Of a stretch of DNA of 64,000 bases, positions 25,775 through 35,378 are shown piece by piece. The stretch is from Gammaproteobacteria bacterium. GTDB lineage: Bacteria > Pseudomonadota > Gammaproteobacteria > UBA5861. Where the stretch lies: contig JAKSCV010000036.1 of NCBI GenBank assembly GCA_022360445.1, positions 167,993-231,992 on the forward strand. The letters run 5' to 3'. Both the position numbers and the translations under genes were made by a program. The notes beneath the pieces were generated by a model, which had not been told where the DNA came from, made no database searches, and saw nothing but the letters and a program-made list of their open reading frames with translations. The stretch's first letter is position 1. Each line of letters starts with the position of its first letter.

Positions 25775-26396
25775 ATTCGGACTCCAGTTTGATGGTGTAC
25801 CAGGAGATAAAGCAGTCTGCATTCAGGTTAGGTGTATTCCCGCCATAGCGTATATCATCTTCGTGCGTATTGCGCTTGATTGAGCAGGCCCGGATCTCGA
25901 ATATTCCGATATCCGCGTCCTTGAGCCGTCTGAAGATTTCAAACAAATCGCCTTCATGCAGCAGGCCAAGGGTCAGGCGCATGACGGATTCGTAGGGAAT
26001 TAACCGGTTGTCCCGGCTTTCGACAAGATTATCCAGAGAAAATGTTTGCCGGGGTTTGATGTCATATTTCAAGACAGGTAGACGTAAGTCAGTGTTGATT
26101 TTTTGCAGGGTCTCAATCCACTGCAGACGGTTTTCATCGCCAAGTACTTGGCGGTCCTGGTATTTCTGAAAGTCGGTAACGTATTGCTTATAAAGCGCCT
26201 CATCAGTTAAGGCTGCTTTGTATTTGGTCATAACCTGCCGTAACTGTCGGCGTTCTTGCGCGTACTCTTTGCCGTACTGCCGGGTGTAATCGTAAGTGAT
26301 GTAAAGTAAAGCGGCTGAGGCAAGAATGGCCATGAGCGCGAGCAATAATTGCCGTTGCAATAAGTCCCACTCAATACTCCGAGTGCGATGAATCAC
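25755..26396 (-). CDS. MshJ/PilO-like inner membrane protein
   Basis: The 213-residue protein has one N-terminal membrane segment (LLLALMAILASAALLYITY), a charged coiled-coil region of arginine- and glutamine-rich character, and a compact periplasmic domain. This matches MshJ/PilO, which pairs with the PilN-like part of MshI in the alignment complex. It overlaps the MshI-like gene by 4 bases and the MshK-like gene by 20, which supports coupled expression of the three. Confidence 0.78.
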   Translation of the reverse strand: MIHRTRSIEWDLLQRQLLLALMAILASAALLYITYDYTRQYGKEYAQERRQLRQVMTKYKAALTDEALYKQYVTDFQKYQDRQVLGDENRLQWIETLQKINTDLRLPVLKYDIKPRQTFSLDNLVESRDNRLIPYESVMRLTLGLLHEGDLFEIFRRLKDADIGIFEIRACSIKRNTHEDDIRYGGNTPNLNADCFISWYTIKLESEYAAKRR

Positions 26397-27958
26397 TGTC
26401 CAGACTCCTGAAGTAGCGTGATGGTGAATGTGGATTCTGCATTCAAGGCATTATTTGACGTTGAGCTGTTGTCGCCTGAGATGCCGGCTTCTGGGTCAAT
26501 ATCAAAAGGCGTTTTACCAACCTTGACCGTTTTAAAGTGACGGGTTTGCCTTAAGTCCGCAATAAACTCCTCAAAGGCTTCAACAGACTGGCGATAGTTG
26601 TTATCCGTTTGTTTGACTTTGCCGACGATGTAAGTCAATTCATGTGCAGGCATGGGCTTTGTCTGCTTTTTTATTTCACTGCGTGCAAGCTGACTGTCAG
26701 ATAAAGCGTTCAGGTCGGGATTGGTAGCGGTTCGCCAACGAGCAGTCATTAAAACGATTTCTGGATGTTTCTGCATGATGTTGGCGAGTTGAGTGAGCGT
26801 GGTGAAGGGGGTGCGTTCTCCTTCTGACTCCAGCTTGGACAGAGCGCCCACAGCAGATTTCACAACATCGGGTGGGACACTGAAGGTATCAAACTGTTGG
26901 ATGCGCGCTTGGTAATGATCCAAGTAAAGGTTTTTTTCAGTGCGTAACTTGGCCGTGTGTTCCTGCAGGAGATTGGCTTTTAATAAATTATGGGTACCGA
27001 TGGCTATGCCAAGTGCTAGCGTGACAAAGGCGATGGTCCGAAGACTAAGGCGCGCCAAATGATAACGGTAATAATGCCTCATAGGTCGGGAGGCATAATG
27101 GTTCGATGGTCCGAAACCTTTGCAGGCGAGGTGAGCGAAGATACCGTCGGAGAACTGTGTTGGCAGGTCGCCACGAACGCCAATTGTGCTTTTGAGTGTA
27201 TTCAGTGGAATAAAGAAGCACTCAATGAGTTCTTCACCAGACAGGTTATGTTCAATGGTTTTTTTATCAGGTTCCGGTGTGATGATGCACACGTGTACAG
27301 TCTCATTCCGCTTGAGCAAGCGCTGACTGCGCAAATATCGAATGGTGTTAATAATATCCCGGCTGATTAAGGCGGCATCATCGACCCCTGTTAACTTGTG
27401 GTGAGCCAAGCGGCTCATTTTTATATGCCCATTATCATAAAAAGACTGTCTTAGCGTGCTGGGCGCTTGCTGTGAGACCATCAGCACACGATTTTTATGT
27501 TGTTTGATGGCCGGCAGGAGTTTTTCACCCAGAATGGGGAGGGATAGCACGCCTTTGATCGGTGTGCGGGCACTTTCGATAATGGCCAGCCACTTTTTTA
27601 GGATGGTTGTATTCGCGAGACCTGAAGCGAGTACTTTGAAGTCTTTTCGGCCAAATTTTTCACGGCCTTGTGGTGCGATGCGACAAAGCTCACTGGTTCG
27701 AAAATAACGTTTCAGTGTTCGGTCGAGAATGGCGCGTAAATCTTTACCCCGAGCATGCGGCACAGTTTCGAGGTTGAACTCTTCTTCGATTAAATCAATG
27801 AGTAAGTTTACAGGCTGCTGTGGTGAGCGCTTTAAATAACGCTCGAAGTGACGAAATCCTTCTTCAGTAGGCTCAAATGCAATCGCCTGGCTGAAACGCC
27901 CAGAGGACCAGTCATAGGCGATCATGCGGTATCCGGGGCAAAAGAGTATTCTTTGCAT
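26393..27958 (-). CDS. MshI-like protein, fused PilM- and PilN-type regions
   Basis: The 521-residue protein has a roughly 300-residue N-terminal cytoplasmic part that reads like a PilM/GspL actin-fold region. One membrane segment follows at about 304-325 (LSLRTIAFVTLALGIAIG), then a coiled coil and a periplasmic ferredoxin-like part of the PilN type. In the classical type IV pilus these are two proteins, while MSHA systems use one MshI. Its ATG overlaps the MshG stop by one base. The divergence from model proteins is high, so the name rests on position and architecture. Confidence 0.75.
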   Translation of the reverse strand: MQRILFCPGYRMIAYDWSSGRFSQAIAFEPTEEGFRHFERYLKRSPQQPVNLLIDLIEEEFNLETVPHARGKDLRAILDRTLKRYFRTSELCRIAPQGREKFGRKDFKVLASGLANTTILKKWLAIIESARTPIKGVLSLPILGEKLLPAIKQHKNRVLMVSQQAPSTLRQSFYDNGHIKMSRLAHHKLTGVDDAALISRDIINTIRYLRSQRLLKRNETVHVCIITPEPDKKTIEHNLSGEELIECFFIPLNTLKSTIGVRGDLPTQFSDGIFAHLACKGFGPSNHYASRPMRHYYRYHLARLSLRTIAFVTLALGIAIGTHNLLKANLLQEHTAKLRTEKNLYLDHYQARIQQFDTFSVPPDVVKSAVGALSKLESEGERTPFTTLTQLANIMQKHPEIVLMTARWRTATNPDLNALSDSQLARSEIKKQTKPMPAHELTYIVGKVKQTDNNYRQSVEAFEEFIADLRQTRHFKTVKVGKTPFDIDPEAGISGDNSSTSNNALNAESTFTITLLQESGQ

Positions 27959-29166
27959 TAGCTTCCAACCACTCCAATCAGTGCGTCGTACATCGGCCCA
28001 ATGACTGACAGGATGACCCAGGACATCACCGCCGCAATCAATATAATGAGTGTCGGTGCAAGAAACTGTTCCAGACGGGCAATGGACTCATTGGATTCGC
28101 GATTATAAAAATAACTGATTTGTAACAGAGCTTTATCGAGTGCACCGCTGACTTCTCCCACGCGGAGCATTCTCACAACAAGGTTAGGGAAAAAGCCGAC
28201 ATTGGAAAAGCTGTTGCTGATCGTTTCGCCATCAGAAATTTGCTGCCTGACCGTTTTCAGTGAGGCTTCTAGTACGGCGTTGTCAACGAGTTCCCGGCCC
28301 AGATCGATTGACTCCAATACACTGATACCGGAGCTGAATAGCATGGCCATGTAGTTTGCAAATCGGGCGAGTTTGATACGCAACAGGATGGGGCCAATCA
28401 GCCAGGCGTTCAACATTTGTTTGTCCAGCCAGTAACGGAAGCGAGTGCTGTGCTGAGGCAGGAATTTTGCTGTGAGTAACAGAGCAACGGGAATTAGAAT
28501 AAGCAATAGCCAGAATTCACTGAAAAGGCTGGAAACGAATAGGAGTGCTGCCGTATGCCAGGGAAGTTCATATTGTGTGGCTTCAAGGAAGCTGAGCAGT
28601 TGAGGCACAAGATAGGTCATTACAAAGAGCAATACGATGGACAGTACACCAAAGACAAATAAGGGGTAGATCAGTACGCGTTTGAGACGAGCTGCGAGTT
28701 CGTCCTGCCAGCGTGTCATTTCGGCCAGGTCCTGGAGTACATCTTCAAGCTTGCCACTGTGTTCACCCACTTTGACCATGCTGCAGTATATGCTGTCGAA
28801 TACGGACGGGAATTTTTCTAACGCTTGGGAAAAGGTTTTTCCACTTTCAATATCTTCAATCAGTTGTGAAACAATCGCTTGTAGCGAAGGGTGTGTATTG
28901 CTATCGCGCAGATCTTTGAGTGCTTCAGTGAGGGGCACACCCGAGCGAATCAACTGCTCCAAATGAAAGCTGAAGGTGATCAGGTCAACCCGGGATGTCT
29001 GTTTGCGCCGGAACAATACCGTTGAGTTTGAGCGGGTTTTGAAATTAATTAAATCCAGCCCCATTCGGGAGAGGCGAAGTTCCAGGTCGGTTTCGTTTGT
29101 GGCCTCCATTCTGCCGGAACGGGGAGCACCGGCTTTTGTGATCGCCTTGTAGTGGTAAGTTGCCAT
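27958..29166 (-). CDS. mshG: MshG/PilC-type inner membrane platform protein
   Basis: The 402-residue protein has two GspF domains, each with long helices and membrane segments: FSFHLEQLIRSGVPLTEALKDL and, in the second half, LARFANYMAMLFSSGISVLESIDL. GEHSGKLEDVL and GEVSGALDKALLQIS are the paired family motifs. The N-terminal YHYKAITKAGAPRSG is typical. It is the platform on which the ATPase drives pilus subunit assembly. It starts 2 bases after the ATPase gene. Confidence 0.9.
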   Translation of the reverse strand: MATYHYKAITKAGAPRSGRMEATNETDLELRLSRMGLDLINFKTRSNSTVLFRRKQTSRVDLITFSFHLEQLIRSGVPLTEALKDLRDSNTHPSLQAIVSQLIEDIESGKTFSQALEKFPSVFDSIYCSMVKVGEHSGKLEDVLQDLAEMTRWQDELAARLKRVLIYPLFVFGVLSIVLLFVMTYLVPQLLSFLEATQYELPWHTAALLFVSSLFSEFWLLLILIPVALLLTAKFLPQHSTRFRYWLDKQMLNAWLIGPILLRIKLARFANYMAMLFSSGISVLESIDLGRELVDNAVLEASLKTVRQQISDGETISNSFSNVGFFPNLVVRMLRVGEVSGALDKALLQISYFYNRESNESIARLEQFLAPTLIILIAAVMSWVILSVIGPMYDALIGVVGS

Positions 29167-29168
29167 TG

Positions 29169-30866
29169 TCAGATACGCCCCGTTAAATCAATAACGCGGG
29201 TCACTTCTTCTAAGGTGGTGGTGCCTTCTTTAACTCGTCGAAGCCCGTCGTCTGACAGCGAAACAAACCCCTCAGAAGACGCCTTTTTCAGTAGCTCGCC
29301 GGTTGGCACGTCCTTGGCAATTAAGTCACGCAGTGGTCGGGTGATGCGCAGCACCTCAACCAGTGCAATTCGTCCATGGTAACCGTGTTGCTCGCATCGG
29401 GTACAACCCACACCTTTGTACAGAGACAGAGGCTGATCTGAATCTACCCCTAGGAGCTTGCGCTCCAAGTCATTGGCTTCGTAAGAAGTTTTGCAAAATT
29501 GACAAAGCTTCCGCACCAGCCTCTGGGCGGCAATACCAATGATGTTGTCTGACATCGTGCCGGGGAGCACACCAAGGTCAATCAACCTGGGTATGGCGCC
29601 GATGGCAGAGTTGGTGTGCAGCGTAGAATAAACTTGGTGGCCTGTCATTGCAGCTTCAAGCGCCATAGCGGCGGTTTCCCTGTCCCGAATTTCGCCGACC
29701 AGGATGACGTCTGGGTCCTGGCGCATCATGTTGCGTACACCATTGGCAAAACCGAGGTTGACGCTCTCATTGACCGAGGTTTGGCGAATCATGGGTAGCG
29801 GATACTCCACCGGATCTTCCATGGTCATGATGTTGACAGCCTCTGAATTCAGGTGGCTCAGTATGGAGTACAAAGTGGTCGTTTTACCACTCCCGGTTGG
29901 ACCTGTAACCAGAATGACGCCTTCAGGGCGGGCCATCATTAACTGTAGCGATTGGAGCGCCTGATCTGAAATACCCAGTTGGTTAATTTTTAGTATGGCT
30001 TTGTCCCGGTCCAAAATACGCAGGACGATATTTTCCCCATGGGTGGTGATCAGACAGGAAACCCGAAAATCAACCTGACGGCCGGAGATCGTGAGTGAAA
30101 AGCGGCCATCTTGCGGTGCTCTGTTTTCAGCGATGTTCATGCCGGACATGACTTTCAGGCGTACCGCAATTGCAGACCAGTAATTTTTGTGCAAGCTACG
30201 AATTTGTCTCATAACGCCATCAATTCGGTAGCGAATACGGATAAAGCCATCTTCGGGTTCAAAATGAATATCCGATGAGCGGCGCTTCACAGCATCGGAA
30301 AGAATGGAATTAACCAGTCGGACTAAGGGCTGGCTGTATTCTGCCTCATCGCTTTGTAGGCTTTCGTAATCGATCTGGCCCGTTTCTATTTCGTGCAGAA
30401 TGCCATCAACGGAAAGTTCATAGCCATAAAATTGATCGATGGCATCGTTGATTTCAGTTTCGCCGGCCAGCACTTGTTTGATCTCGATCCCGCTGCCGAG
30501 TTGAGCGTGCAATCGATCTAGCACAATCAAGTTGTAGATATCTGACATGGCGACCGTCAGCGTTTGACTTTCTTCGTTAAAAGAAATGGGTACCACGTTA
30601 AATCGCCGAGCGAGATTCCGGGGGATTTTTTTCAGGGTATCTGGGTCTGGAACAAGGCTGGTTAAATCGATACTTTCTCTGCCAAACGCCTGGCCCAGTG
30701 CGTCTCGCATGACAGCCTCGCTCAGGAAACCGAGTTCGACCAGAATCCGTCCCAGCTGTTTGCCAGATTTCCGTTGTTCTGTGAGAGCAATACGGAGCTG
30801 GTCTTTTGTGATCAGGCCTTGCCGGATCAGTTGTTCGCCGAAAAGAGGCGCTTTGGGAGTTGCCAT
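29169..30866 (-). CDS. mshE: MshE/PilB-type assembly ATPase with MshEN domain
   Basis: The 565-residue ATPase powers pilus extension. The N-terminal region (about 1-150) has two copies of the MshEN c-di-GMP-binding pattern. The first arginine of RLG is not kept in either: the copies read LFGEQLI (8-14) and QLGRILV (37-43). The ATPase domain has Walker A GPTGSGKTT at 322-330, an aspartate box, Walker B DVILVGEIRDRETA and a tetracysteine zinc site, C455/C458/C488/C491. Because of the altered arginines, c-di-GMP binding is uncertain. It is separated from MshN by 19 bases. Confidence 0.9.
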   Translation of the reverse strand: MATPKAPLFGEQLIRQGLITKDQLRIALTEQRKSGKQLGRILVELGFLSEAVMRDALGQAFGRESIDLTSLVPDPDTLKKIPRNLARRFNVVPISFNEESQTLTVAMSDIYNLIVLDRLHAQLGSGIEIKQVLAGETEINDAIDQFYGYELSVDGILHEIETGQIDYESLQSDEAEYSQPLVRLVNSILSDAVKRRSSDIHFEPEDGFIRIRYRIDGVMRQIRSLHKNYWSAIAVRLKVMSGMNIAENRAPQDGRFSLTISGRQVDFRVSCLITTHGENIVLRILDRDKAILKINQLGISDQALQSLQLMMARPEGVILVTGPTGSGKTTTLYSILSHLNSEAVNIMTMEDPVEYPLPMIRQTSVNESVNLGFANGVRNMMRQDPDVILVGEIRDRETAAMALEAAMTGHQVYSTLHTNSAIGAIPRLIDLGVLPGTMSDNIIGIAAQRLVRKLCQFCKTSYEANDLERKLLGVDSDQPLSLYKGVGCTRCEQHGYHGRIALVEVLRITRPLRDLIAKDVPTGELLKKASSEGFVSLSDDGLRRVKEGTTTLEEVTRVIDLTGRI

Positions 30867-30885
30867 GATGCTATTTTCCGATTAG

Positions 30886-32247
30886 TCACCTGATTTCAGC
30901 GAGACGTTGATAAACAAGGCTCAGATCAAAATTGGATGGATGAAGCGCGGCTTTTTCAAGAGCTTCTTGATAGTAGGTTTTAGCGGGCCCAGCTTTACCC
31001 ATATTGTCCAGGCTGATGGCCAGATTGTATGCGTAATCGGGATTATTGCTCTCGGATGCATAGGCTTTGAAGTAGGACGCTTGCGCATCCGCCCAACGTT
31101 GCTGCTGGCTATATAAGTTACCAAGCGCAAAGTTCAAGGGTGCTGAATTGGGGCTTTTATTCAGTAACAGCTTGAGTTCAGATTCGACCTCGTTACCTTC
31201 AAGGCTGTTGGCATACTGGGTCAAATTGGCCAGTGCAGCGGGATCATCAGGATAATATTGCAAGATCGTCCGGTAGGTGGAAAAGGCAGTGTTGGTATCT
31301 CCTTGGAGTGTTGCAACAGCCGCTTTTCCGCGCAAGGCGTCATAATGGCTCTGTTCTGTGGACAGTGCTTGCTCATAAAGCTGCCTGGCAGTTGTGAAGT
31401 CTCTATGTTGGTACGCCTGGTAAGCTTGAGATACTAGTTGGTCAGCAGGCAGTGCCGTCGCTTTTTTGACCATTGTGATGGCGGGTGAAGCGACACTCGA
31501 GCTATTTTTTTTCGAAACAGGAGGTTGTTTTACAGGCGCTTGTGGGGTGTTTTCCGAGGCTTCAGTTACAGGTGTTTGGGTAGGCGGGTTTGGGCTGATT
31601 TGGGGTTGGGGCGCGGGTTCACTTTCTTGGGAATTAACAGGCGGTGTTGCTATGGATTCGAGCCTCTCGCCAGATTTAATACCAGTGTTTGTGGGGGCTG
31701 ACTGTATTGGGCTTTCAGGAGATTGCAGAGGTTGAAGAGGTGATTCATTAACGGCTTCAAGTGGAATCGGCTGTTTTTCAATCGGGACGATAGGGGTGCT
31801 TTGCCGGGTCTGGCGTAAATGAGTCTTGAGTTCGTTGTCTTTTTGAATGTAGTAAAGATACACAATTCCGCCTAAGAGGCTGATGAAAAGCATAAAAAGC
31901 AGGATCAGCCACAGGTTAGGCCGACGAGGCAGAGTCTCGCCGGTTCCTTTACTGGTGAAAATGGTCTCCGCTTTCGCGGGAGACGCCTCAGTGTATAAAG
32001 CACTTGGGTTTGAAATGGCCGGACTTGGTGCAGCATGGCCTCTTTCATTCCTTGGGTCAGCGGTGGGTGCCGGATCATCGCTGATGATGACAGCGGTTAC
32101 TTCGTCATCTTCGTCGTGTGCGTGTGGAGAGGGTGTGTTTCCGGCATTCACGGGTTCAAGCAAATCATCCTCTGTTGTTGTGGATGAAGAGTCTACGCCT
32201 GCTTTCGCGTCGGACGCTTTTTTTAAGGCATCGAGCAATAGACTCAC
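30886..32247 (-). CDS. MshN-like TPR protein with one membrane segment
   Basis: The 453-residue protein begins MSLLLDALKKA and has a long charged, serine- and proline-rich N-terminal region. One membrane helix lies at 111-134 (NLWLILLFMLFISLLGG), then a proline- and glutamine-rich linker and a C-terminal set of TPR repeats (about 280-450). This is the MshN plan, with TPRs in the periplasm. Its ATG overlaps the MshL stop by 4 bases. A large reading frame on the opposite strand has no coding support. Confidence 0.82.
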   Translation of the reverse strand: MSLLLDALKKASDAKAGVDSSSTTTEDDLLEPVNAGNTPSPHAHDEDDEVTAVIISDDPAPTADPRNERGHAAPSPAISNPSALYTEASPAKAETIFTSKGTGETLPRRPNLWLILLFMLFISLLGGIVYLYYIQKDNELKTHLRQTRQSTPIVPIEKQPIPLEAVNESPLQPLQSPESPIQSAPTNTGIKSGERLESIATPPVNSQESEPAPQPQISPNPPTQTPVTEASENTPQAPVKQPPVSKKNSSSVASPAITMVKKATALPADQLVSQAYQAYQHRDFTTARQLYEQALSTEQSHYDALRGKAAVATLQGDTNTAFSTYRTILQYYPDDPAALANLTQYANSLEGNEVESELKLLLNKSPNSAPLNFALGNLYSQQQRWADAQASYFKAYASESNNPDYAYNLAISLDNMGKAGPAKTYYQEALEKAALHPSNFDLSLVYQRLAEIR

Positions 32248-33929
32248 TGTGAGCGTTCTCCAGGCGGTGTATTTTGAGTGGCGAGAGAGCTCGGTGAGGT
32301 CATTTCCCCTGCAGGGAGATATTGTTTAAATTGGCGCAAATCACGTTCAATACTGGCATTTTCGACAATAGTAGGACGTAAAAATATGAGAAGTTCTGTT
32401 TTTACGACTTCCTCTTTCTCATAGGAGAATAGTCGGCCAAACAGTGGCAATTGCCCTAAGAGAGGGACTTCGTACTTCAGAGAGTCTTTTTTGTCCTGCA
32501 TTAGCCCGCCAATAACCGCAACTTGACCACTGCTGACTCGTAGGAGTGATTCCATTTCCCGGACCTGAACCTCGGGCACCTGGCTGATCACGTTGACAGC
32601 CGCTAATTCAGGGTTGGGGTCATTAACAAAACCAAGGATGCGGGATATCGTGGGGCGAACGTTGATCAGTACCTCTTCATTTTCACCAATGTAAGGCGTG
32701 ACGTTCATGACAAGTCCGATAGGTACCGTATGTACAATAGACTCGGATTTTTCACGTGTAGTTTGCCCGTCCTCGTTAAGTGTTACGTCGACACCTAAGG
32801 TGAAATAAACGCGATTGTCGACCACTTTTAAGATGGCGGTTTGGTTATTTAGGGCGATGATCTTGGGACTGGATAAAATCTTCACATCGCCAAATTCTTC
32901 CAGGGCTTTAACGGTTGACAGTACGTTGCCTATATCGGAAAGAGGGTTCTTGTAGGTCAGTAGAAAGTTAGGTGCGACCACGTTATCGCTGCTGGCGGTT
33001 AGCCCACCAGAGAAGTTTTGAGTCAGATCAAAACCATCGGCATTTTTGGCGAGAATTTTCCAGTCTACGCCAGCTTGATAAGTGTCACTTAACACTACTT
33101 CGACAATCGTGCCTTCAATCAGCACCTGCCTACGAGCACTGGACATCACCTGATCGAGAAAGTGTTGAATCTCTTTGTGACTCGCTTGCGTGGCACGAAC
33201 GGTAATGGTGCCGGCTTCACGATTGATCATGACCCGGCCAACGGCATCTTTATCTTGGGTGCCGGGTTTTATGTCTAGGTTTAAAATGCTGCCAATATTA
33301 TTTTCCAGCGTGTTCCAAAAGTTATTTTCACTTAAGTTTTCAACTTTCGTGGCGGAATTATTATTTCCTGCGGTCCCTCCTGAGCTGCTGCCTGCCGCTG
33401 TCGTGGCACCGACTTGAGTGGCCAGATCAACAGAGCTGACACTTTTGCGTGAGAGGTTTAGATAATCAATGGCGTAGGTGTTGAGATAGGGGGTATCTGC
33501 AGTGATGGTCAGATAGTTCTTCTTGAGCTCGTAACGAATCGGGGCTTGTAATGTAATCCGATCGAGGATTTTATAGAGTGATTCATCAATGGCATTGAGC
33601 GTTACCGTACCCTGTATGTCGCCAATGATGTCAATATTGATCTTTGCGTCACGCGCAAGCGCAAACAACAGCTCATCGACCGGCACCTTGTTCACCACAA
33701 TGGTGTAAGTTTCCAACTTTTCTTTGGGGCTGGGTGGCGGCAAAAACGGAGTTTGAGTCACTGGCCTTGGGATACTTGGTTTTTGAGAGCTGTCTCTGCC
33801 GCCTTTCTCAGGTGCCTCCTGATCACTTGTTGTGAGGTGCCCCTTGGAAGGCTCTGGTGGCCGAGTGACGCCACACCCGGTCAGGAGTAACGCCAGGAGT
33901 AATGCCAAGACTATCCGTTTATCCATCAT
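32244..33929 (-). CDS. mshL: MshL-type secretin lipoprotein
   Basis: MshL forms the outer-membrane pore for the pilus. The 561-residue protein starts MMDKRIVLALLLALLLTGCGV, with lipobox cysteine C19. The N-terminal secretin/STN-like part is about 70-125, and a serine- and glycine-rich linker about 180-190. The secretin domain shows ILSSPKIIALNNQTAILKV and VAVIGGLMQDKKDSLKYEVP followed by LLGQLPLFGRLF and LLIFLRPTIV. Its start lies inside the end of mshM, overlapping by 11 bases. Confidence 0.9.
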   Translation of the reverse strand: MMDKRIVLALLLALLLTGCGVTRPPEPSKGHLTTSDQEAPEKGGRDSSQKPSIPRPVTQTPFLPPPSPKEKLETYTIVVNKVPVDELLFALARDAKINIDIIGDIQGTVTLNAIDESLYKILDRITLQAPIRYELKKNYLTITADTPYLNTYAIDYLNLSRKSVSSVDLATQVGATTAAGSSSGGTAGNNNSATKVENLSENNFWNTLENNIGSILNLDIKPGTQDKDAVGRVMINREAGTITVRATQASHKEIQHFLDQVMSSARRQVLIEGTIVEVVLSDTYQAGVDWKILAKNADGFDLTQNFSGGLTASSDNVVAPNFLLTYKNPLSDIGNVLSTVKALEEFGDVKILSSPKIIALNNQTAILKVVDNRVYFTLGVDVTLNEDGQTTREKSESIVHTVPIGLVMNVTPYIGENEEVLINVRPTISRILGFVNDPNPELAAVNVISQVPEVQVREMESLLRVSSGQVAVIGGLMQDKKDSLKYEVPLLGQLPLFGRLFSYEKEEVVKTELLIFLRPTIVENASIERDLRQFKQYLPAGEMTSPSSLATQNTPPGERSQ

Positions 33930-35373
33930 TTTTATACTTTATGCCTTCTTGTTCTTCGTTTGTGAGAGCTTGTTTAATTCGTTTTATCGGACGTACGAAA
34001 GGTGTCCATCGGCTTAATTCGTCGGGCAGTGCTTGGAGTGCCTCGAACGCTGCACGAGCACTTTGAAAGTCACGATAAAGCAGGCTGAGTACCGTGTCTC
34101 CATCCTCTTTTGTTTCGTCTACAAAGTAGAGTTCTTCTTCTTTTAGTTCAGTGGGCAGTTGATTCATAAAGGCCGAGAACTGAGCTTCTGTGACGTTCTT
34201 TAGCGTTTGCAGTTGAATACTGTAATCACCGACTGAAGCAGACAATAAGCGTACTTTTGAATCACTGAGCCACTCATTTATTGTATCTTTTATGGGCGGC
34301 GTCAGCGGGCTCTTTTTCAAGGCAGGGTCGTGAGCGAATTGGTTGTTGTCTTCTGTTGTTTTTAGCACAAGGTCCTGTGTTACGGGACGACTTTTTTCTT
34401 CAAGGTTCTTGTGATCACTTTTGTTCAAAAGTGATGGATTGCTGGCTTTGGTATCAGAAGAGGGAGTAAATAACCTGAAAAGTAGTAAGCCAAGCAATAC
34501 GCTGCTAAGCAGTATCGGAGTAAAAATAAGTAGGGTTTTGCGTTCGCGGATGAAAACAGGTGGCTTCTTGAACTGGCTGTCCTCTGCCGCTGTATTGACA
34601 TGTTTTGCGGTAATTGTTCGGGTGCCGTCCGCGTAAGAGGCTAAAAGGGTTTTGTCGGCCAAAATATTAATTCGCCGAATCAATCCTTTAGAGTATTGAG
34701 TGATTTTTTTTGCCACGCGCTTGCTAAAGAGTTCAGGGCCTCGGAAGCCTGACACCCACATGCGAAAGTTGAGGTACTCAAAGACCTCGTTGACCTCGAG
34801 AGGCTCAAGCACAAAGTTGTGAGTGATCCGTTCGCGAAGTTGTCGAATGGACCGGTCAGTGAGATTTTGATCCAGTTCGGGCTGGCCAAAAAGTACCAAC
34901 TGCATAAGCTTACTGGATTCGGTTTCCAAGTTTGACAGCAGACGGATTTCTTCCAGTGTTGCGAGCGGCATGCCTTGTGCTTCTTCAACAAAAACAACGG
35001 TTTGCTTGTTTTCACTGTGCTGTTTTAAGAGGTAGTTCTGCAATTTTTGCATCACTTCCAGCTTGTTACTGTTGGGAGCGACTTCGATATTCAATTCGTA
35101 AGCAATGGCCTGCAGTATATTCTCAGGCGATAAGCTTGGGTTGGATAAGTAAACAATTTTGACGTGGCGTGGCAGCCGGGTTTCGAGCATGCGGCAAAGC
35201 ATGGTTTTTCCACTACCGACTTCACCGACCACTTTGATGATGCCTTCACCGTTCATGACAGCATAGACCAAGGCATCCAAAATCGCCCCACGCTTGGCAC
35301 CGCTATAAAAAAGCTTCGTATCCGGTGTGATGCGGAAAGGTGGCCGGTCAAGAGAGAAAAACTGGTTATACAC
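33919..35373 (-). CDS. mshM: MshM/GspA-like AAA ATPase with C-terminal SPOR-like domain
   Basis: The 484-residue protein has MYNQFFSLDRPPFRITPDTKLFY, an ExeA-type start, and Walker A GEVGSGKTM near 50-58. Then come VVFVEEAQGMP, LVLFGQPELDQ and RLRERI-like blocks; one membrane segment near 280-300; and a C-terminal region (YSIQLQTLKNVTEAQF...) resembling SPOR peptidoglycan-binding domains. Such ATPases help secretin insertion through the cell wall. The start is GTG, 5 bases after the regulator gene, and it overlaps mshL by 11. Confidence 0.85.
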   Translation of the reverse strand: MYNQFFSLDRPPFRITPDTKLFYSGAKRGAILDALVYAVMNGEGIIKVVGEVGSGKTMLCRMLETRLPRHVKIVYLSNPSLSPENILQAIAYELNIEVAPNSNKLEVMQKLQNYLLKQHSENKQTVVFVEEAQGMPLATLEEIRLLSNLETESSKLMQLVLFGQPELDQNLTDRSIRQLRERITHNFVLEPLEVNEVFEYLNFRMWVSGFRGPELFSKRVAKKITQYSKGLIRRINILADKTLLASYADGTRTITAKHVNTAAEDSQFKKPPVFIRERKTLLIFTPILLSSVLLGLLLFRLFTPSSDTKASNPSLLNKSDHKNLEEKSRPVTQDLVLKTTEDNNQFAHDPALKKSPLTPPIKDTINEWLSDSKVRLLSASVGDYSIQLQTLKNVTEAQFSAFMNQLPTELKEEELYFVDETKEDGDTVLSLLYRDFQSARAAFEALQALPDELSRWTPFVRPIKRIKQALTNEEQEGIKYKNDG

Positions 35374-35378
35374 TTGAG

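Noticed and set aside
31883..32329. 148-codon plus-strand frame across the mshN start
   Set aside because: It is antisense to the MshN coding region and its serine- and valine-rich product reflects the reverse complement of that gene.
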